Positions 5,865 through 11,314 of a DNA stretch of 11,314 bases are shown piece by piece. The notes under the pieces are model-generated. The model saw only the letters and a program-made list of their open reading frames with translations, did not search any database and had not been told where the DNA came from. How positions within the stretch are numbered: position 1 is the first letter of the stretch; each line of letters opens with the position of its first letter. The translations under genes and the position numbers were made by a program. Source of the DNA: Pseudomonadota bacterium (GTDB lineage Bacteria; Pseudomonadota; Alphaproteobacteria; Rhizobiales; Xanthobacteraceae); the NCBI GenBank assembly GCA_023392205.1, contig JAEVZN010000004.1, positions 1-11,314 on the forward strand, written 5' to 3'.

Positions 5865-7065
5865 TCAGCATGCCGTCGATCGCAGCAGCCGCCGTTACTG
5901 GCTGGAGACCTTTTCTGCCGTGCGCGCGGAGACCGAACGCCGCGCGGCGCCGCTGTCCGCCGAGGACCAGATCATCCAGTCGATGCCGGATGCCAGTCCC
6001 ACGAAATGGCATCGAGCGCATGTGACATGGTTCTTTGAGACTTTTCTGCTGGTCCCGCATGTGCGCGACTACCGTATTTTCGACGAAAGATTTCCATTTC
6101 TGTTCAATTCCTATTACGTCGCCGCGGGGCCTCGCCATGCGCGTCCGCAGCGCGGACTGATCACGCGGCCGAATGCCGCGGATGTAGGTGCCTATCGGGC
6201 GCATGTGGATCGCGCGGTTGCGCGGCTGATCGAGGAGGCCGATGCCGCCACCTGCGACGCGATTTTCCCGGTTCTGGAGATCGGGCTGCACCACGAACAG
6301 CAGCATCAGGAGCTTCTCCTGACCGATATTCTGCATGGCTTCGCACAGAACCCCACCTTTCCGGCCTATGATCCGTCCTGGGCAGCGCCGCAGATCAGCA
6401 CCACCGAGGAATTCGTCGAGGTCCCTGCCGGCATCCACATGATTGGCCACGAGGGCGACGGCTTTCATTTCGACAACGAGGCACCGCGGCACCGCGTGCT
6501 GTCGCAGCCGATGCGGATCGCCCGCGGCCTGGTGACCAATGCGCAATGGCAGTCTTTCATTGCAGACGGCGGATACATGACGCCATCGCTGTGGCTGTCC
6601 GATGGATGGTCGATGTGCGAAGCCGAGGGCTGGCAGGCGCCGGGACACTGGCACAACGTCGACGGGCAATGGCATGCTATGACGCTGTCGGGCTTGCGCA
6701 CGGTGGCGCCCCATCAGCCGATCTGCCATGTCAGTTATTACGAGGCCGATGCCTTTGCGCGCTGGGCCGGCAAGGATCTGCCGACCGAATTCGAATGGGA
6801 AACGGCTGCACGGCTCGGCCTGATCGAGGACGCCTTCGGGGCGGTTTGGCAATGGACCCGTTCGGCTTATCTACCATACCCCGGCTACCGCGCTCCCGAG
6901 GGCGCGATCGGCGAATATAACGGCAAGTTCATGGTCAATCAGATGGTCCTGCGCGGGTCGTCGGTTGCAACTCCGCCGGGTCATGCGCGTTTGACCTACC
7001 GAAACTTCTTCCACCCGCCGGCGCGTTGGCAATTCACGGGTCTGCGGCTCTCCGAGTATATCTGA
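5845..7065 (+). CDS. egtB: Ergothioneine biosynthesis protein EgtB (hercynylcysteine sulfoxide synthase-type)
   Basis: A 406-residue non-heme iron enzyme joining hercynine (trimethylhistidine) to a cysteine-containing thiol with oxygen, giving the sulfoxide precursor of ergothioneine. The N-terminal DinB-like domain supplies the iron ligands: His59 in 'KWHRAHVTW' and His150/His154 in 'LHHEQQHQE' (HxxxH). The C-terminal FGE-sulfatase-type domain starts near 'EFVEVPAGIHMIGHE' and ends with 'GEYNGKFMVNQMVLRGSS' and 'TYRNFFHPPARWQFTGLRL', which are hallmarks of EgtB. Between 'LPTEFEWETAARLG' and 'FGAVWQWTRS' only a few residues remain, apparently shorter than relatives I recall. I chose ATG 5845; upstream codons back to TTG 5713 show no domain. 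The stop overlaps the egtD start by one base. No egtA, egtC or egtE is visible, so whether gamma-glutamylcysteine or cysteine is the thiol donor cannot be told. Confidence 0.9.
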   Translation: MQIQAHNQHAVDRSSRRYWLETFSAVRAETERRAAPLSAEDQIIQSMPDASPTKWHRAHVTWFFETFLLVPHVRDYRIFDERFPFLFNSYYVAAGPRHARPQRGLITRPNAADVGAYRAHVDRAVARLIEEADAATCDAIFPVLEIGLHHEQQHQELLLTDILHGFAQNPTFPAYDPSWAAPQISTTEEFVEVPAGIHMIGHEGDGFHFDNEAPRHRVLSQPMRIARGLVTNAQWQSFIADGGYMTPSLWLSDGWSMCEAEGWQAPGHWHNVDGQWHAMTLSGLRTVAPHQPICHVSYYEADAFARWAGKDLPTEFEWETAARLGLIEDAFGAVWQWTRSAYLPYPGYRAPEGAIGEYNGKFMVNQMVLRGSSVATPPGHARLTYRNFFHPPARWQFTGLRLSEYI

Positions 7066-8066
7066 TGTCAAATACGAAAAGTGCGGTCATGCCGCAAAAT
7101 GCCCGCCGCAATGCGGAACAGGATGCGCACGATCACGACAGCGACCGCGATGCATTCGCCGCGGATGTAATTTCCGGCCTGACGGCGTCCCCCAAGCGGT
7201 TGTCTCCGAAGTATTTCTACGACCACGAGGGCTCCCGCCTGTTCGAGGAGATCACGCAGGTCGATGAGTATTATCCGACCCGTGCGGAGCTTGAGATCCT
7301 CACCGACAATGCGGCCGAGATTGCAGCCCTGATCCCGGACGGTGCGTCGCTGATCGAGTTCGGTAGTGGCGCCTGCAGCAAGGTGCGAATCCTTCTCGAT
7401 GCTGCGCCGCAGCTTTCGTCCTATGTGCCGGTCGATATCTCCGGCGACTTCCTCGAATTTGAAGCCGGAGCATTGGCGAAAGACTATCCGAATCTGCCGA
7501 TCATCCCGGTCACCGCCGACTTCACCAAGGTGTTTGCGTTACCGGACCAGGTGCAGGACCGTGCGCGGGCCGGGTTTTTCCCCGGCTCGACAATCGGCAA
7601 TTTCGATCCGCATGACGCGGCGTCGTTCCTGCGCAATGCGGCAGATACGCTCGGCAAGGGTGCGGTGATGATCGTGGGCGTGGATCTCGTGAAGGATCCG
7701 GCAGTCCTGCACGCTGCCTATAACGACAAAGCCGGCGTGACCGCGAAGTTCAACCTGAACCTGCTGCGCCGGATGAACCGCGAATTGTCCGGCAATTTCA
7801 AGCTGGATACTTTCGAGCATCATGCCTTCTTCAATCGCGAGAAGAGCAGGATCGAGATGCATCTGGCCAGCACCAAGCGTCAGAAGGTGAGGGTCGCCGA
7901 TTCCAGCTTCGAGTTCCGCGCCGGCGAAACGATCCACACCGAATGCAGCTACAAATATTCGCCGGATACCTTCCGCGCCCTCGCGCGCGGTGCGTCGTGG
8001 AAACCGGTCAAGATGTGGACCGACAGGTCCGGGCTTTTCGCTGTTCACGCGCTGAAGTGCGAATAG
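7065..8066 (+). CDS. egtD: L-histidine N-alpha-methyltransferase EgtD
   Basis: A 333-residue SAM-dependent methyltransferase that trimethylates the amino group of histidine to hercynine, the first step of ergothioneine synthesis and the substrate of EgtB. It shows 'SPKYFYDHEGSRLFEEIT' and 'DEYYPTRAE' near the N-terminus, the SAM motif 'IEFGSGACSKVRILLDA' (Glu98-Gly102), 'PVDIS', and 'FFPGSTIGNF' with Asn179. Tyr219 in 'AAYNDKAGVTAKFN' and Glu293/Ser295 in 'HTECSYKY' correspond to the mycobacterial histidine-binding residues Tyr206, Glu282 and Ser284; Asn179 corresponds to Asn166. All key residues are present, so it should be active. The start overlaps the egtB stop (TGATG), making a coupled two-gene operon; the order egtB-egtD is common in proteobacteria. 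An alternative ATG lies eight codons in. A weak hairpin follows the stop. Confidence 0.95.
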   Translation: MSNTKSAVMPQNARRNAEQDAHDHDSDRDAFAADVISGLTASPKRLSPKYFYDHEGSRLFEEITQVDEYYPTRAELEILTDNAAEIAALIPDGASLIEFGSGACSKVRILLDAAPQLSSYVPVDISGDFLEFEAGALAKDYPNLPIIPVTADFTKVFALPDQVQDRARAGFFPGSTIGNFDPHDAASFLRNAADTLGKGAVMIVGVDLVKDPAVLHAAYNDKAGVTAKFNLNLLRRMNRELSGNFKLDTFEHHAFFNREKSRIEMHLASTKRQKVRVADSSFEFRAGETIHTECSYKYSPDTFRALARGASWKPVKMWTDRSGLFAVHALKCE

Positions 8067-8069
8067 CGC

Positions 8070-8095
8070 GGAATTCAAGCCGGACGATTGAATCC
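8070..8095 (+). terminator. Hairpin just after egtD, possible weak terminator
   Basis: GGAATTCAA (8070-8078) pairs with TTGAATCC (8088-8095) over 8 bp with one bulged A, loop of nine bases, starting four bases past the egtD stop. No T run follows on the plus strand (an A run does), so it is more likely a 3'-end-stabilising hairpin or a Rho-dependent end than an intrinsic terminator. Confidence 0.3.
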
Positions 8096-8200
8096 TGGCC
8101 GCAAAAAACTTTGCCGCGCTGAATTGCAGGGCGGCGACGCCGTCGTGTGCCGTCCAGATTGCACGAAAAAGGCCCTGAATCCCGGCGTCAGGCGGCGTCG

Positions 8201-8223
8201 TTTCACATGAAAATAGTCCTATT
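8201..8223. promoter_or_regulatory. Two adjacent AT-rich dyads, candidate operator
   Basis: TTTCA-CA-TGAAA (8201-8212) and AATAG-TC-CTATT (8212-8223) are perfect 5-bp-arm dyads standing back to back in an AT-rich island of a GC-rich gap, about 245 bp before the FAH start. Their position suggests a promoter/operator region. No clear -35/-10 pair can be assigned. Confidence 0.35.
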
Positions 8224-8246
8224 CCGGCGCGGGGGCGGCGTTTGTC

Positions 8247-8282
8247 ATGCTCTTAGAACTGCGATTGCTCGGGCAAGAGCAT
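8247..8282. promoter_or_regulatory. 8-bp inverted repeat with nested hairpin
   Basis: ATGCTCTT (8247-8254) and AAGAGCAT (8275-8282) are perfect inverted repeats 20 bp apart. Nested at the right is TTGC-TCGG-GCAA (8265-8276), which competes with the outer pair because both use the AA at 8275-8276. It could be a transcription-factor half-site pair or alternative RNA folds in the operon leader. Confidence 0.35.
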
Positions 8283-8348
8283 ACCGGTGAGCGTGCACGT
8301 CGCCCCATTGCGCGGACAGGTCGTCTCCCGCGACAGCGGTGCTGACCT

Positions 8349-8449
8349 CCGGCGGCCGCCGGCGCGGCCTTCGCCAGCGGCTTGGCGGAACGGCGGGCAG
8401 GGGCTAAAGAAGCGGCGCGCGCGGCCTGTCCGCTCCGACCAACCCCTGC
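8349..8449 (+). promoter_or_regulatory. Structured GC-rich leader before the FAH gene
   Basis: CCGGCGGCCGCCGG (8349-8362) is a perfect 14-bp palindrome. Downstream, GCAGGGG (8397-8403) pairs with CCCCTGC (8443-8449), enclosing AGCGG/CCGCT (8411-8415 and 8430-8434); the outer stem ends 18 bases before the FAH start codon. If transcription starts upstream, the mRNA leader would be strongly folded next to the ribosome site. No known riboswitch class is recognised. Confidence 0.3.
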
Positions 8450-8467
8450 ATTTTGGATTTTTGGAAC

Positions 8468-9340
8468 ATGAAGATTGTCGGCTTTGAGCGGGACAAGCAA
8501 ACACGCCTTGGTGTCGTCGAGGGAGATCAGGTCATCGACCTGCAGGCCGTGGACGCAAATATCCCGGCCGATCTCGGCGAAGTCCTGCGCCGGTCCGGTG
8601 GCGACCTCGGCGCGCTCGCCGACGCCGCCAAAAAGGCGCCGGCCTCCGCCCGCGTGCCGCTGTCCGGCATCACCTATGCGCTGCCGGTCGCCAATCCCGG
8701 CAAGATCGTCTGCCTCGGCCTGAATTATCTCGAACATGCCAAGGAAGGCGGACACCAGAAGCCGACTTCGCCGTCGATCTTCATGCGTTGCACCACGTCG
8801 CTTGTGGCACACCAGAAGCCGATCATCCGGCCGCTGGCGTCCGAGACGCTGGACTATGAATGCGAGCTGCTGATCGTGATCGGCAAGCAGGCCAAGCACC
8901 TGACCATGGACAATGCCTATTCCTGCATTGCCGGTTATTCCTGCTTCAATGACGGCTCGATCCGTCAATTCCAGCGCCGCACTGCCCAGTGGGATATGGG
9001 CAAGAATTTCGACGCCACCGGCGGCTTCGGATCCTGGATGGTCACCGCCGACGAATTGCCGGCCGGCGCCATCGGGCTGAAGATCGAAACGCGCCTGAAC
9101 GGTCAGGTGCTGCAATCCGACAATACGGCCAACATGATCTTCCCCGTTGCCGAGACGCTGGTCGATCTCACGCAGGCCATGACCCTCATGCCGGGCGACG
9201 TGATCGTCACCGGGACACCGTCCGGTGTCGGCCATGCGCGCAAGCCGCCGCTGTGGATGAAGCACGGCGATGTCTGCGAGATCGAGGTGGAGGGTGTGGG
9301 CATTCTCTCCAATCCGATCGAGGACGAAAAGAAGGGCTGA
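8468..9340 (+). CDS. Fumarylacetoacetate hydrolase (FAH) family protein
   Basis: A 290-residue FAH-fold enzyme. The family includes C-C-bond hydrolases, acylpyruvases, decarboxylases and hydratases acting on 2-oxo or dioxo acids with a divalent metal. The N-terminal 65 residues form the small lead domain common to the single-copy members ('MKIVGFERDKQTRLGVVEGDQVIDL'-like, shown here in part). The catalytic domain has 'CLGLNYLEHAKE', the metal ligands Glu131 and Glu133 in 'DYECELLIVIGK', Asp162 in 'CFNDGSIRQ', and 'TGTPSGVG' (248-255). All expected metal ligands are present. I chose ATG 8468, which starts at the usual 'MKIVGF'; its ribosome site is weak, and TTG 8453 is the alternative. The stop overlaps the next start by one base (TGATG), so it heads an operon with a binding protein and an Ldh2-family dehydrogenase. 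Exact substrate unknown. Confidence 0.88.
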   Translation: MKIVGFERDKQTRLGVVEGDQVIDLQAVDANIPADLGEVLRRSGGDLGALADAAKKAPASARVPLSGITYALPVANPGKIVCLGLNYLEHAKEGGHQKPTSPSIFMRCTTSLVAHQKPIIRPLASETLDYECELLIVIGKQAKHLTMDNAYSCIAGYSCFNDGSIRQFQRRTAQWDMGKNFDATGGFGSWMVTADELPAGAIGLKIETRLNGQVLQSDNTANMIFPVAETLVDLTQAMTLMPGDVIVTGTPSGVGHARKPPLWMKHGDVCEIEVEGVGILSNPIEDEKKG

Positions 9341-10377
9341 TGCGCGCGCTGCGCGCCGCACTCTGCATACTGACAATGGCCGCGGCTTGTGCCGCGGCCA
9401 TTCCCGCCAATGCTGGGCCGAAATCCAAGGCGCCGCGCCCCGCCGCCACCGGTACGACGCAAATCGGCGTCGGTCACGGCATCGCATTTTTGCCTATCTA
9501 TCTCGCGCAGGATCTTAAGCTGTTCGAGAAGCATGGCCGCGCCGCTGGCCTCCCGGCACGCTTTGCGTTGCGCAGATTTCCCACCGCGGCCGCCATGCAG
9601 GACGCGCTCGCCAGGGGCGAGATTCACACCGCCACATTCGGCGTGTCGGCATTGCTGCTGGTGCGCGACGGCAAGGGCGGGACGGCGGAAGAACCGACAG
9701 TCATTTCCGGGCTGACAACGCTGCCGCTTGTGTTGCTCACCGCACGCAGGGACATCCGTTCGCTGGCCGACCTGAAGCCCAATGACCGCATCGCGGTGCC
9801 TGCATTGACCGCGCCGCAAGTGTCGCTTCTGCGCCTGCATGCAGAACGGACGCGCGGGGTGAATTGGGAACGCCTGCAAAAGCAGATCGTGGTGATGCCG
9901 CACGAGGATGCACTCGCTGCGCTCACGGGCGAGCGCAACCAGATAACCGCCTATTTCGCGTCGCCGCCTTTTTCACAACTCGCGGCGCGAGACCCAAAGG
10001 CGAGGATTTTGCTGACGTCTGCGGATGTAATGGACGGCAAGGCGTCCTTTCTGGTGATCGCGGCAACACGAGGCCGCCTGACGGCTCAGCCCGCGCTCGC
10101 CCAGGCCGTTGCGCGCGCCATCGATGAAGCGGCCGGAATCATCCGCAACGATCCGCGGCGCGCGGCCATGACCTATCTGAAATACGAACCGTCCGACCGG
10201 CTCGATGTGCGCGCGATTGAAACGGCTTTGCGCGAGATCAAGGACGAGTTCGGAAGCGGCGTGTTCGGCGTTGCCGCGACAGCCAAAGTCCTGACCGGCG
10301 AAAGGCGCCTGCAATCTCCGCCGGCCAGTTGGAAGGATGTGGTCGCACCTGTCCTGCAATCCGGCCCCGGTTCATGA
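9340..10377 (+). CDS. ABC transporter substrate-binding protein, NitT/TauT (SsuA/NMT1-like) type
   Basis: A 345-residue exported binding protein. Residues 1-25 are a Sec signal peptide (two Arg, Ala-rich core, cleavage after A-N-A). The mature start 'TQIGVGHGIAFLPIYLAQDLKLFEKHG' is the typical opening of NMT1/SsuA-like proteins, followed by 'FPTAAAMQDALARGEIHTATFG', 'VISGLTTLPLVLLTARRDIRSLADLK' in segments, and 'PALTAPQVSLLRLHAERTRG'. Such proteins deliver nitrate, sulfonates, taurine, pyrimidine precursors or aromatic acids to an ABC importer. No permease or ATPase gene is visible; they may lie to the right. ATG 9340 overlaps the FAH stop, implying translational coupling; nine bases separate it from the next gene. 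A perfect 12-bp stem-loop occurs inside the signal-peptide codons (9375-9402). Ligand unknown; the neighbours suggest a hydroxy- or oxo-acid. Confidence 0.85.
   Translation: MRALRAALCILTMAAACAAAIPANAGPKSKAPRPAATGTTQIGVGHGIAFLPIYLAQDLKLFEKHGRAAGLPARFALRRFPTAAAMQDALARGEIHTATFGVSALLLVRDGKGGTAEEPTVISGLTTLPLVLLTARRDIRSLADLKPNDRIAVPALTAPQVSLLRLHAERTRGVNWERLQKQIVVMPHEDALAALTGERNQITAYFASPPFSQLAARDPKARILLTSADVMDGKASFLVIAATRGRLTAQPALAQAVARAIDEAAGIIRNDPRRAAMTYLKYEPSDRLDVRAIETALREIKDEFGSGVFGVAATAKVLTGERRLQSPPASWKDVVAPVLQSGPGS
9375..9402 (+). repeat. Perfect 12-bp stem-loop inside the signal-peptide codons
   Basis: AATGGCCGCGGC (9375-9386) and GCCGCGGCCATT (9391-9402) pair without mismatch around the loop TTGT, starting 35 bases after the ATG of the binding protein. 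The codons read Met-Ala3-Cys-Ala3-Ile, so Ala-codon choice contributes. It is among the strongest local stems in the window. No T run follows, so it is not a terminator. Confidence 0.7.
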
Positions 10378-10386
10378 GGACATGTC

Positions 10387-11314
10387 ATGCCTGTGGTTCG
10401 CGCTCAGCAACTCAAGGCGTTTGTTGCCGATATTTTCGTGGCACTTGGCTGTTCGGCCGGCGAGGCCGAGCGGGTCGGACTTTATCTGGTCAACGCGAAT
10501 CTCACCGGGCATGACAGCCACGGCGTGACGCGTGTCCCGCGCTATGCGGCTTGGACGCGCGATGGCCTGCTGATCCCGGATCGTGTTGTCGTGCCGGTGG
10601 TCGATACGCCGGTCATCGCGGTGCTGGACGGCCAGTTCGGCTTTGGCCAGACCACGGCGCCGCAGGCCGTCGCCATCGGCGTCGAAAAGTGCAGGGCGGG
10701 CGGATTGTCGGCGATCGGGCTTCGCAATTCCGGTCATGTCGGGCGGGTCGGGGAATGGGCGGAAATGGCCGCCGCCGAGGGCCTGATCTCCGTCCATTTC
10801 GTGAATGTTGCGGGTTCGGTGCTGGTCGCGCCCTTCGGCGGTGTGGAGCGCCGCTTTTCGACGGCGCCGGTCTGCATCGGCGTGCCGCGCGCGAACGATG
10901 CGCCGGTGATCCTCGACTTTGCAACCTCACTTGTCGCCGAGGGCAAGGTGATGGTGGCAAGCCAGGGTGGCAAGGCTCTGCCGACAGATGCGCTTGTCAC
11001 GGCGGACGGTGAACTGACCGGCAATCCCGAGGCCCTTTACGGCGCCTATGGACCCGGCCCCGCACGCAATCACAAACAGGGCACAGGGGCATTGCGCGCC
11101 TTCGGCGAACACAAGGGCTCCGGTCTCGCCCTGATGTGCGAGTTGCTGGGCGGTGCGCTGACCGGCAACGGAGCGTCCGACCCGGACAAAAGATGGTCGC
11201 AGGGCATGTTCTCGATCTATATCGATCCGCGCGTGGGGGACCCGGCCGGATTCCTGCCGGACGATATGTCGCGATTTCTGGATTACGTGAAGGCGACGCG
11301 GCCCATCGATGCGC
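10387..11314 (+). CDS. Malate/L-lactate dehydrogenase (Ldh2) family oxidoreductase, partial at right edge
   Basis: The frame opens with MPVVRAQQLKAFVADIF and stays open to the window edge, giving about 309 residues of a protein that usually has 330-360. This family (malate, lactate, ureidoglycolate, sulfolactate and hydroxycarboxylate dehydrogenases) oxidises 2-hydroxy acids to 2-oxo acids with NAD(P), using a fold unrelated to ordinary lactate dehydrogenases. Visible landmarks are 'LTGHDSHGVTRVPRY' with the catalytic His45, 'LRNSGHVGRVGEWAEMAA', 'PVILDFATSLVAEGKVM' and 'GEHKGSGLALMCELLGGALTG' in segments. A good ribosome site (GAGGA, 10376-10380) lies six bases before ATG 10387, nine bases after the binding-protein stop. 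An ATG at 10382 is in another frame. In the operon it may make the oxo-acid later used by the FAH-family enzyme. Substrate not readable. Confidence 0.9.
   Translation, partial: MPVVRAQQLKAFVADIFVALGCSAGEAERVGLYLVNANLTGHDSHGVTRVPRYAAWTRDGLLIPDRVVVPVVDTPVIAVLDGQFGFGQTTAPQAVAIGVEKCRAGGLSAIGLRNSGHVGRVGEWAEMAAAEGLISVHFVNVAGSVLVAPFGGVERRFSTAPVCIGVPRANDAPVILDFATSLVAEGKVMVASQGGKALPTDALVTADGELTGNPEALYGAYGPGPARNHKQGTGALRAFGEHKGSGLALMCELLGGALTGNGASDPDKRWSQGMFSIYIDPRVGDPAGFLPDDMSRFLDYVKATRPIDA

Larger units (their letters stand above)
8067..8467. other. Intergenic region between egtD and the FAH operon, rich in dyads
   Basis: No gene is supported in these 401 bp; the plus-strand frame 8287-8487 and the minus-strand frames are low-complexity Arg/Ala-rich and overlap the FAH start. 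The left part holds a hairpin (8070-8095); the centre an AT-rich cluster of dyads (8201-8223) and an 8-bp inverted repeat (8247-8282); the right part GC-rich palindromes and a long-stem repeat (8349-8449). It presumably contains the promoter and leader of the FAH-SBP-dehydrogenase operon. Confidence 0.55.

Noticed and set aside
5833..6852. 339-codon minus-strand frame antisense to egtB
   Set aside because: egtB is unmistakable on the plus strand; this is a high-GC shadow.
8219..9487. 422-codon minus-strand frame across the FAH gene
   Set aside because: The plus strand encodes a clear FAH-family enzyme with metal ligands; the antisense product is low-complexity and unrelated to any family I know.
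1..11314. tRNA, rRNA, CRISPR array, insertion sequence or prophage genes
   Set aside because: No regularly spaced repeats, transposase or phage proteins, and no cloverleaf-like segment were found in the gaps.

Overview
The window looks like chromosomal DNA from a high-GC alphaproteobacterium, probably Hyphomicrobiales (Bradyrhizobium/Xanthobacteraceae-like). This rests on GC-rich codon use, tightly overlapping operons, TRAP and NitT/TauT-type binding proteins, a two-gene egtBD locus and an aerobe-type two-subunit indolepyruvate oxidoreductase. There are no RNA genes, CRISPR arrays or transposases. Gene identities come from reading motifs, not from database searches.

Region 1 (1-5215) is an uptake/regulation/oxidation module. 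The first 16 codons of a probable MarR-type regulator leave the left edge on the minus strand. Upstream of it on the same strand, across a hairpin-rich 313-bp gap, is a TRAP-transporter binding protein (DctP type, 362-1330). Divergent from that gene is a two-gene operon for a thiamine-diphosphate/iron-sulfur 2-oxoacid oxidoreductase: alpha (1469-3610) and beta (3607-5145, ATGA overlap). A perfect 18-bp palindrome (1400-1417) covers the promoter core between the diverging genes and is a strong operator candidate. A terminator-like hairpin with a T run (5182-5215) follows the beta gene.

Region 2 (5216-8066) begins with a 45-residue single-pass membrane protein (5317-5454) whose ribosome binding site lies in the 3' arm of a small hairpin. 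Next come egtB (5845-7065) and egtD (7065-8066), overlapping by one base: the sulfoxide synthase and histidine trimethyltransferase of ergothioneine biosynthesis. The egtB start lies in a triplicated start-codon sequence whose first copy opens a 9-codon upstream ORF. EgtB looks compact in its C-terminal domain.

Region 3 (8067-11314) starts with a 400-bp gap of AT-rich dyads and GC-rich palindromes, then a forward operon: an FAH-family hydrolase (8468-9340), an ABC-type (NitT/TauT-like) periplasmic binding protein (9340-10377, one-base overlap) and a malate/L-lactate dehydrogenase-family (Ldh2) oxidoreductase (10387 to the right edge, partial). Together they suggest capture and breakdown of a hydroxy or oxo acid, substrate unknown. 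A perfect 12-bp stem-loop lies inside the signal-peptide codons of the binding protein.

No wholly unknown multi-gene system is visible. The freshest items are the regulatory structures (divergent palindrome, SD-hairpin before the 45-aa gene, triplicated egtB start, intragenic hairpin) and the unassigned substrates of regions 1 and 3.
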